NCBI RefSeq assembly: GCF_003865095.1
Contig: NZ_BHYK01000035.1
Location: 1 to 42,821 of the forward strand
Source: Clostridium tagluense
Lineage (GTDB): Bacteria > Bacillota > Clostridia > Clostridiales > Clostridiaceae
Direction of reading: 5' to 3'
DNA: 42,821 nt
The notes under the pieces were generated by a model, which worked only from the letters and a program-made list of their open reading frames with translations, was not told where the DNA came from and ran no database searches. Of the stretch, positions 7,657-16,633 are shown piece by piece. The first letter of the stretch is position 1. Every line of letters starts with the position of its first letter. The position numbers and the translations under genes are program-made.

Positions 7657-8550
7657 ATGTCGAAAATGAAGAAGATTATATTGATTTTTATCTGTTTACC
7701 AATTATAGGTGGAGCGTTATATGGTGCAATTTATGTGAGTAAAGTAAATGGAAAATCTGTACAGGATATAAATGTTAAGGTCGGAAATATAAATAAAACT
7801 AATAAGGTAGCAGAAAAGATAATACCAAAAGGCAAGGTTGTAACTAAAAAAGAAGTTAAAACCCCAGTCATAGCAAAAACAAAGGTTAAAACCCAAGAAT
7901 ACAAGAAGGCTTTGAAAAAACAATCTGATATGGTTGTTGTTATAGACCCGGGACATGCAAGTGTTACTAGTATGGAAAAAGAGCAGCAGGCTCCAGGTTC
8001 CAACATAATGAAAATAAAGGAACCAGGTGGGGCTGAGGGTATTAACACAAAAACTCCCGAGTACTTGGTTAATATGGGAGTAGCAGTTAAACTAAAGAAT
8101 TTATTAGAAAAAAAAGGCTATAAGATAATAATGACTAAAACAGAAAATAAACAAATGTTAGGGAATATTGCAAGAGCGAAGATTGGGAATACGGCTAAGG
8201 CAGACTTAGTTATAAGAATTCATGCGGATTCAAATGATAATTCAGCTGTTAAGGGAGCATCAATGCTGGTGCCGGCAGATAGCAAAAGCACAAAGGCTAT
8301 ATATAAAACAAGTAAAAGATATGGAGAAATAGTTCTTAACAATTTAATCCACGGCGTTGGTATAAAAAATAGAGGTGTTGTGGAGAGAAATGATCTTACA
8401 GGTTTTAATTGGTCGGTGGTTCCTGTTATTTTAGCGGAAATGGGTTTTCAATCTAATGTAGAAGAGGATAAGCTACTATCAACTGAAAATTATCAAAATA
8501 AACTATCCAAAGCATTATCAGAGGGGATTGATAAGGCGTTAATGCAATAA
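7657..8550 (+). CDS. N-acetylmuramoyl-L-alanine amidase (Amidase_3)
   Basis: A 297-residue enzyme that cuts the bond between N-acetylmuramic acid and L-alanine in peptidoglycan. Residues 6-27 form a signal anchor, followed by a lysine-rich linker to about 90 and an Amidase_3 domain (93-297). Expected zinc ligands are H100 in VVVIDPGHAS, E135 in TPEYLVNMG and H189 in RIHADS; the catalytic glutamate is E261 in AEMGFQSN. It is therefore a CwlD/AmiC-like amidase acting outside the membrane. It has no SPOR or SH3 wall-binding domain. The start has AGGAG seven bases upstream. It is transcribed alone and ends in a strong terminator shared with the convergent flavodiiron gene. Confidence 0.9.
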   Translation: MSKMKKIILIFICLPIIGGALYGAIYVSKVNGKSVQDINVKVGNINKTNKVAEKIIPKGKVVTKKEVKTPVIAKTKVKTQEYKKALKKQSDMVVVIDPGHASVTSMEKEQQAPGSNIMKIKEPGGAEGINTKTPEYLVNMGVAVKLKNLLEKKGYKIIMTKTENKQMLGNIARAKIGNTAKADLVIRIHADSNDNSAVKGASMLVPADSKSTKAIYKTSKRYGEIVLNNLIHGVGIKNRGVVERNDLTGFNWSVVPVILAEMGFQSNVEEDKLLSTENYQNKLSKALSEGIDKALMQ

Positions 8551-8551
8551 G

Positions 8552-8591
8552 AAAAGAACACATAAGACAACTAAGTCTTATGTGTTCTTTT
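8552..8591. terminator. Bidirectional terminator between convergent genes
   Basis: A perfect 17-bp stem, AAAAGAACACATAAGAC with its complement GTCTTATGTGTTCTTTT, and a 6-base loop. T-runs on both strands let it stop the amidase transcript and the opposing flavodiiron transcript. Confidence 0.9.
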
Positions 8592-8603
8592 CAACGCTCA
8601 CAC

Positions 8604-11147
8604 CTAAAGGATATCTAGGACTTCTTTTATTGATTTTGAACTTTCGATAGCACTTATTAGTTTAGCTGAAGATTTATTATCTCCTATTAGAATACCACCA
8701 GTTATGATGTTTTCAGTGAAGAATAATTTTTTGTATATTTTGTTTGCATCATCCTTTAAGGCAATAGCAACAGATCCTTCTTTTGAAATTTCGCCTACGG
8801 ACAATAATTCAAGGCCCATAGCATTAAAGGAAATGGCGCTTAGGGAGATGGATAAGTCTTTACTTTCTCCTACTGCATTCATACCTGCAGCTTTACCCAT
8901 TTCTACAGCAGCAGGCCAATTACCATACACTCTACCTTTGAATTCTGCAATGTCTCCACAGGCATAGATGTCTTTAACATTAGTTTCCATTTTATCGTTG
9001 ATTAGTATGCCTCTGCTCGTAATTATATTAGTTTTATGGGCTATACTTTTATTTGGTGCAATACCTGTTGAAAATAGCACCAGGTCTGCCGCCAGTGTTT
9101 TTCCGCTTTTGAGCTTAATAGAGGAAACTGATTTTTCACCTACTATAGAGGTTACGGAATCGGAAAGCATAACTGTAATATTTTGGTTTTCAACTGCAGT
9201 CTTAAGTATAAGGCTACTTTCACTATCTAATTGCTTAGTAAGTAGGGAATTACTGACTTCCACCACACAAACATCTAGACCAGTCTTGCTTATTTCATAA
9301 GCCGCTTCAAGGCCTAAAAGTCCGCCACCTACAATTACTACATTTTTTGCGGTTTTCATTTTACTTCTAATAGCTTCTAAATCCTTTAGATTTCTTAAAG
9401 TGAAGACACCTGGTTTATCTACTCCATCTACAGGAATCATGAAGTTTTGACTTCCATTTGCTAAAATTAGCTTATCATAGCTCACAGCGCTGCCATTTTT
9501 AAGTAATATATTTTTTTCTTCAGGATTTAAACTTTCAACCTGAACTCCTAAAGTAAGGATAATGTTATTATCTACATACCACTGTTTTGGAGATAGATAA
9601 AAAGTATCTTCTTTAAGATTTTCACTTATACCATCAGAGATGGAAGGTCTATAGTATGTTAAGTATGGTTCATCTGAGATTATTTCTATTTCACATTGGT
9701 TATTTCTTTTTCTTATGGCATCAGCAGCATAATATCCAGCAGCACCGTTACCGATGATTAGAAATTTTTCTTTTTTATCAGAACTAAAGGTTACTACATC
9801 TTGTGATACTTGAATAAATTGATCGGCACTGGCTCCACAAGCAGGGCATATTTCAGGTGGGTTTGGTCCATCAAATTCTTCTCCGCAAACCACACATTTC
9901 CATCTTTTTTGTGTAGAGGGCTTTACTGGGCAACTTGTTATTTTGAGTTTTTCAGATATTTTCTCTGCAAAAGACTCCCCAAATTTGAAGGCAAAGTTTA
10001 AATCTCCTTCTGTGGGTTTAAAATTATACTTAATGGAAGGATATAAATCTAGATTAATCTGTTTTAACCTATCTTCTATATTTGGAACAGCTTCTCCACT
10101 CCAACCATAAGAACCAAATGCAGAAGCTACTTTTCCGCCATGAACTATAGGGTTTAGATTTATTAAAACATCCCATATTGGTTTTAGTGCGTCTCCATTC
10201 ATAGTGGGGGAACCAAAAATTACTCCCTCAGATTTATCTATACTATTTAAAATATCATTCATATCGCTATGTATAACATCATACATGTTAACTTTAAAAT
10301 TACAATAAGTCTTTATGCCTTGCTCTATTTTTTTAGCCACAGCCTCAGTGTAGCCATAAGCGGATACGTAGCATAATGTGATTTGTGGCTCCTGGGAAGC
10401 TTCTCTTGGAAGGCTCCACTCTTTATAGTAATTTACTATATTCCAAGGGTCTTCTCTTAAAATAGGGCCATGTCCTGGACATATAATATCTATTGAAAGG
10501 TCTTTGATTTTATCTATAGCCTTTAATACATAAGGTTTGAAGGGGGACATAATACCATCAAAGTAGTATTTTAAGGCTTCCCTATAATTTTTATCGCTTT
10601 GATTTAAGTCATTGTACATTTCGGCATTACAGTAATGACTTCCAAAGGAATCACAAGTTATAAGAACTTTGTCCTCTACAACATAGGTAAACATTGAATC
10701 TGGCCAGTGAAGAAAAGGTGCTGAAATGAAGGATAAGGTTTTATTTCCAAGATTTATAATATCTCCATCTTTTACAGTTATGTATTCAAAATCTCTATTT
10801 ACAATCTCCTTAAGAAAATTAATTGCTGTAGCTGAACCCACTACTTTAGCATTTTTAGAAATTTCTAAAAGTTTACCAACTGAACCTGCATGGTCTGGTT
10901 CCGTATGATTAACTACGATATAATCAATGTTCTCTATATTAATGTCTAAAGACTTTAGTCTTTCCAGATATTCATCAAAAAATTTCTCTTTTACTGTTTC
11001 GAATACCGCAGTTTTTTCACTGCCGCGAACTACATAAGAGTTATAAGTAGTACCAAAAGGGGTATACATAACTATATCAAAAATTCTAAGATTGGGGTCT
11101 AGTGCACCCACCCAATATATATCTTTTTTCACTTCTAATGCCTTCAT
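8604..11147 (-). CDS. Class F flavodiiron protein fused to rubredoxin and its reductase
   Basis: The 847-residue fusion joins a metallo-beta-lactamase-like di-iron domain (1-250), flavodoxin (255-400), rubredoxin (415-450) and NAD(P)H:rubredoxin oxidoreductase (460-847). Iron ligands are H81, E83, D85, H147, D166 and H226; rubredoxin cysteines are C418, C421, C434 and C437; the reductase FAD motif is GNGAAG at 466-471. Proteins of this layout, known in clostridia and Trichomonas, carry the whole electron path from NAD(P)H to the di-iron site and reduce oxygen to water, and in some cases peroxide or nitric oxide. It is therefore a complete one-chain detoxification enzyme in the cytoplasm. AGGAG precedes the ATG. 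A promoter with a palindrome just after the start point suggests repressor control. Confidence 0.95.
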   Translation of the reverse strand: MKALEVKKDIYWVGALDPNLRIFDIVMYTPFGTTYNSYVVRGSEKTAVFETVKEKFFDEYLERLKSLDINIENIDYIVVNHTEPDHAGSVGKLLEISKNAKVVGSATAINFLKEIVNRDFEYITVKDGDIINLGNKTLSFISAPFLHWPDSMFTYVVEDKVLITCDSFGSHYCNAEMYNDLNQSDKNYREALKYYFDGIMSPFKPYVLKAIDKIKDLSIDIICPGHGPILREDPWNIVNYYKEWSLPREASQEPQITLCYVSAYGYTEAVAKKIEQGIKTYCNFKVNMYDVIHSDMNDILNSIDKSEGVIFGSPTMNGDALKPIWDVLINLNPIVHGGKVASAFGSYGWSGEAVPNIEDRLKQINLDLYPSIKYNFKPTEGDLNFAFKFGESFAEKISEKLKITSCPVKPSTQKRWKCVVCGEEFDGPNPPEICPACGASADQFIQVSQDVVTFSSDKKEKFLIIGNGAAGYYAADAIRKRNNQCEIEIISDEPYLTYYRPSISDGISENLKEDTFYLSPKQWYVDNNIILTLGVQVESLNPEEKNILLKNGSAVSYDKLILANGSQNFMIPVDGVDKPGVFTLRNLKDLEAIRSKMKTAKNVVIVGGGLLGLEAAYEISKTGLDVCVVEVSNSLLTKQLDSESSLILKTAVENQNITVMLSDSVTSIVGEKSVSSIKLKSGKTLAADLVLFSTGIAPNKSIAHKTNIITSRGILINDKMETNVKDIYACGDIAEFKGRVYGNWPAAVEMGKAAGMNAVGESKDLSISLSAISFNAMGLELLSVGEISKEGSVAIALKDDANKIYKKLFFTENIITGGILIGDNKSSAKLISAIESSKSIKEVLDIL

Positions 11148-11175
11148 TTACAACACTCCTTTAATTACTATTGAA

Positions 11176-11193
11176 AAATAATAGTTATTATTT
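11176..11193. promoter_or_regulatory. Palindromic operator candidate at the flavodiiron promoter
   Basis: AAATAATA-GT-TATTATTT is a perfect 8-bp inverted repeat with a 2-base spacer, at about +3 to +20 of the predicted flavodiiron transcript. Size and AT-content resemble Fur/PerR-type boxes, and PerR controls such genes in some clostridia. The regulator is inferred. Confidence 0.45.
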
Positions 11194-11196
11194 AAC

Positions 11197-11225
11197 ATTA
11201 TAGTATAGGCGTATTTAGAAAGCAA
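11197..11225 (-). promoter_or_regulatory. Promoter of the flavodiiron gene
   Basis: On the minus strand TTGCTT (11225-11220), a 17-base spacer, then a perfect TATAAT (11202-11197). The start point falls just before the palindrome at 11176-11193. Confidence 0.7.
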
Positions 11226-11255
11226 TAATAATTTACCCTGTAAATGCAATTTCCT

Positions 11256-11284
11256 TTTACAGTGAACATATTTTATGCTATAGT
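11256..11284 (+). promoter_or_regulatory. Promoter of the DegV gene
   Basis: TTTACA, a 17-base spacer and TATAGT, reading away from the flavodiiron promoter. The leader before the ATG at 11343 would be about 50 bases. Confidence 0.6.
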
Positions 11285-11342
11285 TTCTACTGTATTGTTT
11301 AACGAAATATTTGCAGAATTATAAAAAGTAGGGGGAGTACAA

Positions 11343-12233
11343 ATGAGAGATTTTGTTATTATGACAGATTCTTGCTGTGATTTGCCAAAGGAATATATTT
11401 ATGGGAATAACATACCATTTGCTATGTTACCATTTAGTTATAATGATAAAGAGTACTTAGATGATTTCGGACAAAGTTTAAGTCAAAAACAGTTTTTTGA
11501 TGATCTTAGGGAAGGGGCACTTCCAAATACCTCTCAAGCAAATTCTGAAAGCTTCTACAATATGTTTAAACCAGTAGCTAAGCGTGGCCAGGATATAATT
11601 TATATTGGAGTTTCGTCAGGGCTTAGCGGAACCTATAATAGTGCTAATATTGGAAAGACTGCTATATTGGAAGAGTTTCCAAGTGTTATAATATATATTA
11701 TCGATGTGTTAACAGCATCACTTGGTCAAGGGCTTATGGTTAGAAAAGCTGTAGAAATGAAAAAGGTCGGATGCGCCGCAGAGAAAATAGTGTGCGAAAT
11801 AGAAAAAAATATACAAAATTTAAATACATATATTACTGTACAGGATTTGAATTTTTTAAAAAGAGGCGGAAGAATATCTAATGTAGCGGCTACATTAGGG
11901 CTAGTTCTGCATATAAGACCTATACTTACGCTTAACCAGATTGGACGCGTAATGCCAGTGCTCAAGGTTCGTGGTCGTAAAAAATCCATAACTAAGCTTG
12001 CAGAAATAGTAAAGGATAAGATTATAGATCCTGAAACTCAAAGCATAGCTATCTGTCATGCGGATTGCTACGAGGAAGCTGTAAGACTTAAAGAGGAGAT
12101 ACTGGAAAAGGTTAGTGTTAAAGAAGTACTTATTCATTACATTGGACCAGTGGTGGGAAGATTTAGTGGGCCAGGGGCTTTGGCGGTGTTTTTTATTGGT
12201 GAGAGTAGACAACATCATGTAATCGATATTTAG
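11343..12233 (+). CDS. DegV-family fatty-acid-binding protein
   Basis: A 296-residue cytoplasmic protein of the DegV/FakB family. These bind one fatty acid and present it to a FakA-type kinase, feeding exogenous or recycled fatty acids into phospholipid synthesis. Visible marks are the N-terminal MTDSCCDLP stretch, NTSQANSE at about 60-67, ISSGLSGTYN-like IGVSSGLSGTY near 92-102, and the late GPVVGRFSGPGALAVFF stretch at about 265-281. Length is normal. The start follows AGGGGGAG by about five bases. No fakA partner is adjacent. It has its own promoter and terminator. Confidence 0.9.
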   Translation: MRDFVIMTDSCCDLPKEYIYGNNIPFAMLPFSYNDKEYLDDFGQSLSQKQFFDDLREGALPNTSQANSESFYNMFKPVAKRGQDIIYIGVSSGLSGTYNSANIGKTAILEEFPSVIIYIIDVLTASLGQGLMVRKAVEMKKVGCAAEKIVCEIEKNIQNLNTYITVQDLNFLKRGGRISNVAATLGLVLHIRPILTLNQIGRVMPVLKVRGRKKSITKLAEIVKDKIIDPETQSIAICHADCYEEAVRLKEEILEKVSVKEVLIHYIGPVVGRFSGPGALAVFFIGESRQHHVIDI

Positions 12234-12342
12234 AATTGTGAATATATAGTTAAATATTATTTAATTTATAATATCACTTGAAAGTAAGTAATCATAATAC
12301 TTATAATAGTATTATAAATAATAGATTAAGTATTAAAGAATA

Positions 12343-12371
12343 GACTAGTATAATGACTAGTCATTTTTTTT
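12343..12371 (+). terminator. Terminator after the DegV gene
   Basis: GACTAGT-ATAATG-ACTAGTC, a 7-bp stem followed by CA and eight T residues. Confidence 0.8.
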
Positions 12372-12413
12372 GAAGATACATTAAGAGAAAAATGTAAATA
12401 AGGAGAATTTTTT

Positions 12414-12872
12414 ATGGAATGGTTAAAAGTAGTATTACTGTCGGCAGTACCTCTTATTGAGATGAAAGGGGCTATACCTCTTGGAATATATGAGTATCAT
12501 ATTAATCCAATAGTAGTATTTTTGTTAAGCTTTTTTGGAAGTTTGCTACCGGTTCCTTTTGTGTTAATATTTTTTAATAAAATATTTGACTTTTTAGGAA
12601 AATATAAATTTTTTAGTGGCTTTTATAATCTAATTGATAGAAAGATAAACAAGAATAAGGCTAAGTTTGAAAAATTTGAAGAAATAGCGCTCATAACATT
12701 TATTGCAATACCTCTTCCAACTACAGGAGTTTGGACAGGGACTGCAATAGCTGCTTTTTTAAAGTTGGATTTTAAAAGATCTGTTATGTGTGCAGTTGTG
12801 GGATCTTTTTTATGCGGAGTTATTATTACAGGTTTAGCTGTAGCTGCTCCAGCTTTTTTGAAAATGCTTTAA
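12414..12872 (+). CDS. Small multi-drug export family membrane protein
   Basis: A 152-residue integral membrane protein with about four hydrophobic segments (5-22, 31-52, 83-105, 120-150). The family marks are EMKGAIPLGI at 17-26 and IPLPTTGVWTGTAIAAFL at about 97-114, both features of Pfam Sm_multidrug_ex (PF06695). The family name comes from old export annotation; actual transport activity is unproven for most members. AAGGAG precedes the ATG, and a strong terminator follows one base after the stop, so it is monocistronic. Confidence 0.8.
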   Translation: MEWLKVVLLSAVPLIEMKGAIPLGIYEYHINPIVVFLLSFFGSLLPVPFVLIFFNKIFDFLGKYKFFSGFYNLIDRKINKNKAKFEKFEEIALITFIAIPLPTTGVWTGTAIAAFLKLDFKRSVMCAVVGSFLCGVIITGLAVAAPAFLKML

Positions 12873-12873
12873 T

Positions 12874-12908
12874 AAAAAATCTCTTACCTAATGGTGAGAG
12901 ATTTTTTT
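12874..12908 (+). terminator. Terminator after the small export-family gene
   Basis: AAAAAATCTCTTACC pairs with GGTGAGAGATTTTTT around a TAAT loop, followed by a T-rich tail. Confidence 0.9.
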
Positions 12909-12922
12909 CTTAGATTATGTTA

Positions 12923-12990
12923 CATTTCTAAATCAAATTTCAATAGTTTTTTTTCTTTTATATTGCAAGTCACTACATCGAAATGTCACA
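12923..12990. repeat. Palindromic repeat family, copy D (right-end fragment)
   Basis: ATTTCTAAATCAAATTTCAA, then TATTGCAAGTCACTACATCG and AAATGTCACAC correspond to the right end of copies B, E and F. The left half and apex are missing. Confidence 0.65.
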
Positions 12991-13146
12991 CCTAGTATAG
13001 AGCTACTATTTTAAAACTGATAAAGCAGTAACAAGCAGAAATATTAATGCCAAATTATATTTAAAAAGACTATTATATGTGATATATTTACAGTAAAGGA
13101 TTTGTAAGTCGCTAAATGTAAATATATAAGCTAATGGGGGGTAAAA

Positions 13147-14094
13147 ATGGATACAAAGAAATTTGAAGAATTTAGAAGCAAAATAAAGGAAAATATAGGT
13201 AAAGTTATAGTAGGCAAAGGAGACAGTGTAGATAAAATTATAGTAGCTTTTATATGTTCTGGGCATGTGCTTATTGAGGATGTTCCTGGACTAGGAAAAA
13301 CCAAGCTTGCGAAGAGTCTATCAAGCTCTATGAATTGCAATTTTAAGAGAATACAGTTCACACCAGATTTACTACCATCAGATTTAACTGGGATATATTA
13401 TTATAATCAAAAGAATCAGGACTTTGAGTTTAGGTCTGGACCACTACTCAGTCAAATAGTTTTAGCCGATGAAATTAATAGGGCTACACCTAGAACACAG
13501 TCAGCACTTTTAGAGTGTATGGAAGAGAGACAAATTACTGTGGAGGGTAATACTATAAAACTCCAAAGGCCCTTTTTCGTAATTGCTACTCAAAATCCAG
13601 TGGAACAGTTTGGAACCTTTCCATTACCAGAGGCACAATTAGATAGATTTTTTATGAAACTTTCATTAGGGTATCCAGATGCCAGCGAGGAAAAAGCTAT
13701 GATGAATAGATTTATGACAGCGGATCCATTAAATGACCTTCAGGCTGTGATTACTATGGAAGATATAGAGTATGTTCAAAATAATTATACTATGGTACAT
13801 GTTAGCGAAGAAATAAAAGATTACATAATAGCAATAGTTAGTGCTACAAGAAGTCATAAGGAAGTGGAGCTTGGATGTAGTCCAAGAGCTACACTAAATA
13901 TGATGAAGGGAAGCCAAGCACTTGCGGCGGTGCGCGGGAGAGACTATGTAATTCCAGAGGATATAAAGGAACTTGCAGTTCCTATCTTAGGCCATAGGTT
14001 AATGCTTAAGAACGATTTAGGACAGGGAAATAAGAGTAAATCACTTATAGAAGAAATAATAAGTAGTATTCAAGCTCCACTCGAAAAGCTATAG
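13147..14094 (+). CDS. MoxR-family AAA+ ATPase
   Basis: A 315-residue cytoplasmic ATPase of the MoxR family, chaperones thought to assemble or activate partner complexes. Walker A is GLGKT at 48-52 within EDVPGLGKTKLAKSL, Walker B is LADEI at 106-110, followed by NRATPRTQSALLECMEE; sensor 1 (ATQNPVEQFG) and the late ATLNMMKGSQ stretch are present. The family signature lies in GPLLSQIVLADEINR. A GGGGGG tract precedes the ATG. It begins an operon with a DUF58 protein (10-base gap) and a membrane protein (4-base overlap), the classic MoxR-DUF58 pairing often linked to envelope processes. Confidence 0.9.
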   Translation: MDTKKFEEFRSKIKENIGKVIVGKGDSVDKIIVAFICSGHVLIEDVPGLGKTKLAKSLSSSMNCNFKRIQFTPDLLPSDLTGIYYYNQKNQDFEFRSGPLLSQIVLADEINRATPRTQSALLECMEERQITVEGNTIKLQRPFFVIATQNPVEQFGTFPLPEAQLDRFFMKLSLGYPDASEEKAMMNRFMTADPLNDLQAVITMEDIEYVQNNYTMVHVSEEIKDYIIAIVSATRSHKEVELGCSPRATLNMMKGSQALAAVRGRDYVIPEDIKELAVPILGHRLMLKNDLGQGNKSKSLIEEIISSIQAPLEKL

Positions 14095-14104
14095 GGGGCG
14101 AACT

Positions 14105-15235
14105 ATGTTTATACAATTTGCTCTGATATTGGCCATATTAACTATTATTTTTTTTATAGGTGAGTATACACGAAAAAAAGGGTTTGATAACCTGAAAATC
14201 AGTAGAAATATTGATAAAGATAGAGTATTACCTGGTGAGGAATTCAGACTAACTACAACCATTGAAAATAATAAACGGCTACCTATATCATTTCTAATGT
14301 TAAGTGAAAAAATGCCAGGGGATATAGAATTTGTATCAGACAGTAATAAATTTAAGGAAGGGGCGGATTTGTGGCATTTAAGTAAATACACTATAAGTTG
14401 GCATGAAAGAAAAAGAAGAATTTGTAAATTGAAATGTAACAAAAGGGGAGCCTACATCTTAAGAGATATTAATGTCACTGTAGGAGATTTATTTGGACGC
14501 TCTGCAGAAACAGTAGCAGTAGAAGACTTCCTAGAGATTTTGGTTTATCCTAGACTTATTAATATGAATAATGTTGAGTTTGCAAATACCAATTTACAAG
14601 GTAATAATTATGTTAAGAGATGGATTCATCAAGACCCATTATATATTAAAGGCATAAGAGAGTATAACGTAGAGGATAGAATGAAGGATATTCATTGGAA
14701 ATCTAGTTTGAAAATGAACAGGCTTATGGTAAAAGAATACGATTTCACATCGGATAGAGACCTTACAATAATAGTAAATGGTCAATGTGGTGAGCCTTAT
14801 TGGGGAACAATTCAACCAACACTTATAGAAAATGGAATTACAGTGGCGGCATCACTGGCGTCTAAAGCCATTAAAGAAGGCGTACCTTCAGGAATGTGGA
14901 CCAACTGTCAATTGGTGGGAATGAAAACGAAAATCATTAATGAAATTTCACCTGATATTAATGCTCTTAGAAAAATAATGGAACTTAGTGCTAGGATGAG
15001 TTATAGTATTACTATTAAATTTAGTGATTATTTAAAAAGTAAAATAAAAGATTTAAATCCAAATTCTACTTATGTAATTATTACGCCATATTTAGATGAA
15101 GACAGTGTTGGTATTTTATCTAAATTGAAAAGAAAGGGCATTTTAATTAAAATAATAGATGTTTCTTTAGAATCCACTGTGACCTACATCTCAGGTATTG
15201 AAAAGATTGATTATAAAGGTGGGATTACGGTATGA
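14105..15235 (+). CDS. DUF58 domain-containing membrane-anchored protein
   Basis: A 376-residue protein with an N-terminal membrane segment (about 4-19), a beta-rich middle (including LPISFLMLSEKMPGD) and the DUF58 core: IREYNVEDRMKDIHWKSSLK at about 183-202 and MVKEYDFTSDRDL at about 208-220, followed by a von Willebrand A-like fold. Family members are encoded next to MoxR ATPases. The biochemical role is not established. The start has AGGGGGC eight bases upstream. The stop overlaps the next start (ATGA), indicating translational coupling. DUF58 proteins often have two leading membrane segments; here only one is clear. Confidence 0.85.
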   Translation: MFIQFALILAILTIIFFIGEYTRKKGFDNLKISRNIDKDRVLPGEEFRLTTTIENNKRLPISFLMLSEKMPGDIEFVSDSNKFKEGADLWHLSKYTISWHERKRRICKLKCNKRGAYILRDINVTVGDLFGRSAETVAVEDFLEILVYPRLINMNNVEFANTNLQGNNYVKRWIHQDPLYIKGIREYNVEDRMKDIHWKSSLKMNRLMVKEYDFTSDRDLTIIVNGQCGEPYWGTIQPTLIENGITVAASLASKAIKEGVPSGMWTNCQLVGMKTKIINEISPDINALRKIMELSARMSYSITIKFSDYLKSKIKDLNPNSTYVIITPYLDEDSVGILSKLKRKGILIKIIDVSLESTVTYISGIEKIDYKGGITV

Positions 15236-16473
15236 GCTGGTATAGAAAAGTAAAAAGTATGTATAGTATAACCTTTGTTACTATTTCTTTTATAATTTGG
15301 TCAACTTTAAGTAAATGGTTATTTGAAAATCTAGTGGATTATAAACTGTTTTTAATAACCTTGTGTATTGTTTTTTTTACACAATATCTTAATAGCGTGA
15401 AGTTAAAAAAGAATCTTTTTATACTAGTGATTTTGGGACTTAATATAGTAACGTCTTCCATATTTTTCGAAGGACAAATTATTTTTATAAATACAATTTT
15501 CTTGTTATTTATGGCTTTAATAACTTATTCATTGGAGGATAGCCCTATTGATTACTCTCAATATAGACAAGATATAGATAAGTCTATGGTAGTTTTAGTA
15601 TTTATTTGGATGATTTCTTTTACGTTAGGAAGTGACTTTGTAAATTCAATGTATAGGTTTCATGTTCTCTATATAATCATGATTATTATACTTATGAGGG
15701 AAACTCGAAGATATATATATTCGGTTAAGAGCAATACATCTATAGTTACGAATATAATTATAGGTATATCAGTACTTACATTATCTTTAGATTTTGCTAA
15801 CAAAATTATTGCGAAGGTATTAGATATGCTAATAAAGTTAGCAAGGTTAAGTCTAGTTCTAGTAACATCACTTTTAACTACAATTTTCGGCGTACCAATG
15901 AGTTTTATTTCTGAGATGTTAAGGAAACTTATTTTAAGCCGTAATATTTCTGAGCCAAAGCAAAGCTTAATAAATGGGAATTTGAATAATCCACAGGTTG
16001 TGTCTAAATATCAAGATATTAAACTGCCACCTTCGATTATTTTAATTTTAAAAATTCTAATTTTACTACTTATTCTATATGTAATATATAAATTTTTATC
16101 AAGATTTAGAAATAAAACAAGAATTTATAATGGATTTGTAGAAGAAAAGGAAAGAATTGTTAAAGAAAAGGACAAAAAACATTGGGTTAAAAACTTGTTT
16201 GATAAAATTTTCCGAGGTGGTGAAAGTAATAGAGATAAGATTCTCTACACATATAAAGGCTTTGAGAAAATAACTGAGCAAGCAGATATTTATAAGACTT
16301 ATATGACTGCCTCGCAACTAAAGAATGTAACTAAAATTAATGTAGATAATTCTGATAATTTAGATGAAATGACACTAATATATAACGAAGCTAAGTTCTC
16401 ATTGCATACTATGACTAAGGAAAATGTGGAGAGCGTTAGAAAGGGACATAGTAATATTAAAAGGCAACTATAA
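15232..16473 (+). CDS. Polytopic membrane protein, MoxR-operon partner
   Basis: A 413-residue protein with about six to eight hydrophobic segments in the first 310 residues (for example ITFVTISFIIWSTL at 13-26 and SIILILKILILLLILYVIY at about 264-282), then a soluble basic tail (about 290-413). The tail, with ILYTYKGFEKITEQADIYKT and a helical end, resembles the DUF4129 region that closes many TgpA-type proteins. In related operons the third gene usually has a transglutaminase domain between membrane part and tail. I find no Cys-His-Asp transglutaminase core here. It may be a reduced relative, or only analogous. Function is unknown. Confidence 0.65.
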   Translation: MSWYRKVKSMYSITFVTISFIIWSTLSKWLFENLVDYKLFLITLCIVFFTQYLNSVKLKKNLFILVILGLNIVTSSIFFEGQIIFINTIFLLFMALITYSLEDSPIDYSQYRQDIDKSMVVLVFIWMISFTLGSDFVNSMYRFHVLYIIMIIILMRETRRYIYSVKSNTSIVTNIIIGISVLTLSLDFANKIIAKVLDMLIKLARLSLVLVTSLLTTIFGVPMSFISEMLRKLILSRNISEPKQSLINGNLNNPQVVSKYQDIKLPPSIILILKILILLLILYVIYKFLSRFRNKTRIYNGFVEEKERIVKEKDKKHWVKNLFDKIFRGGESNRDKILYTYKGFEKITEQADIYKTYMTASQLKNVTKINVDNSDNLDEMTLIYNEAKFSLHTMTKENVESVRKGHSNIKRQL

Positions 16474-16477
16474 AGTC

Positions 16478-16548
16478 AAAACACAGGAAAATAAGTAACA
16501 AGTCAGTATGCTAGTATACTTGACTTGTTATTTATTTTTCTGTGTTTT
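16478..16548. terminator. Long imperfect hairpin ending the MoxR operon
   Basis: AAAACACAG at 16478 pairs with CTGTGTTTT at 16540-16548. Further pairs (AAAATAA with TTATTTT, TAACAAGTCA with TGACTTGTTA) give about 28 bp of nearly continuous stem. The T-run after it is short, so it could be a processing or stability hairpin as well as a terminator. Confidence 0.65.
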
Positions 16549-16633
16549 AGTATAGTTTGAATTTAATTAGCCAAACTAAATAGAGAGGACTTAAAATTCT
16601 CAACTAATTTATTATAGTGGGGGCCATAGGGTT

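Noticed and set aside
11726-12218. Two open minus-strand frames opposite the DegV gene
   Set aside because: Opposite a clear family gene, with no start signal and no protein-like pattern.
16478-16548. Long hairpin after the MoxR operon as another member of the 230-bp repeat family
   Set aside because: It lacks the TTGCAAG ends and the shared interior; its arms are unrelated in sequence.
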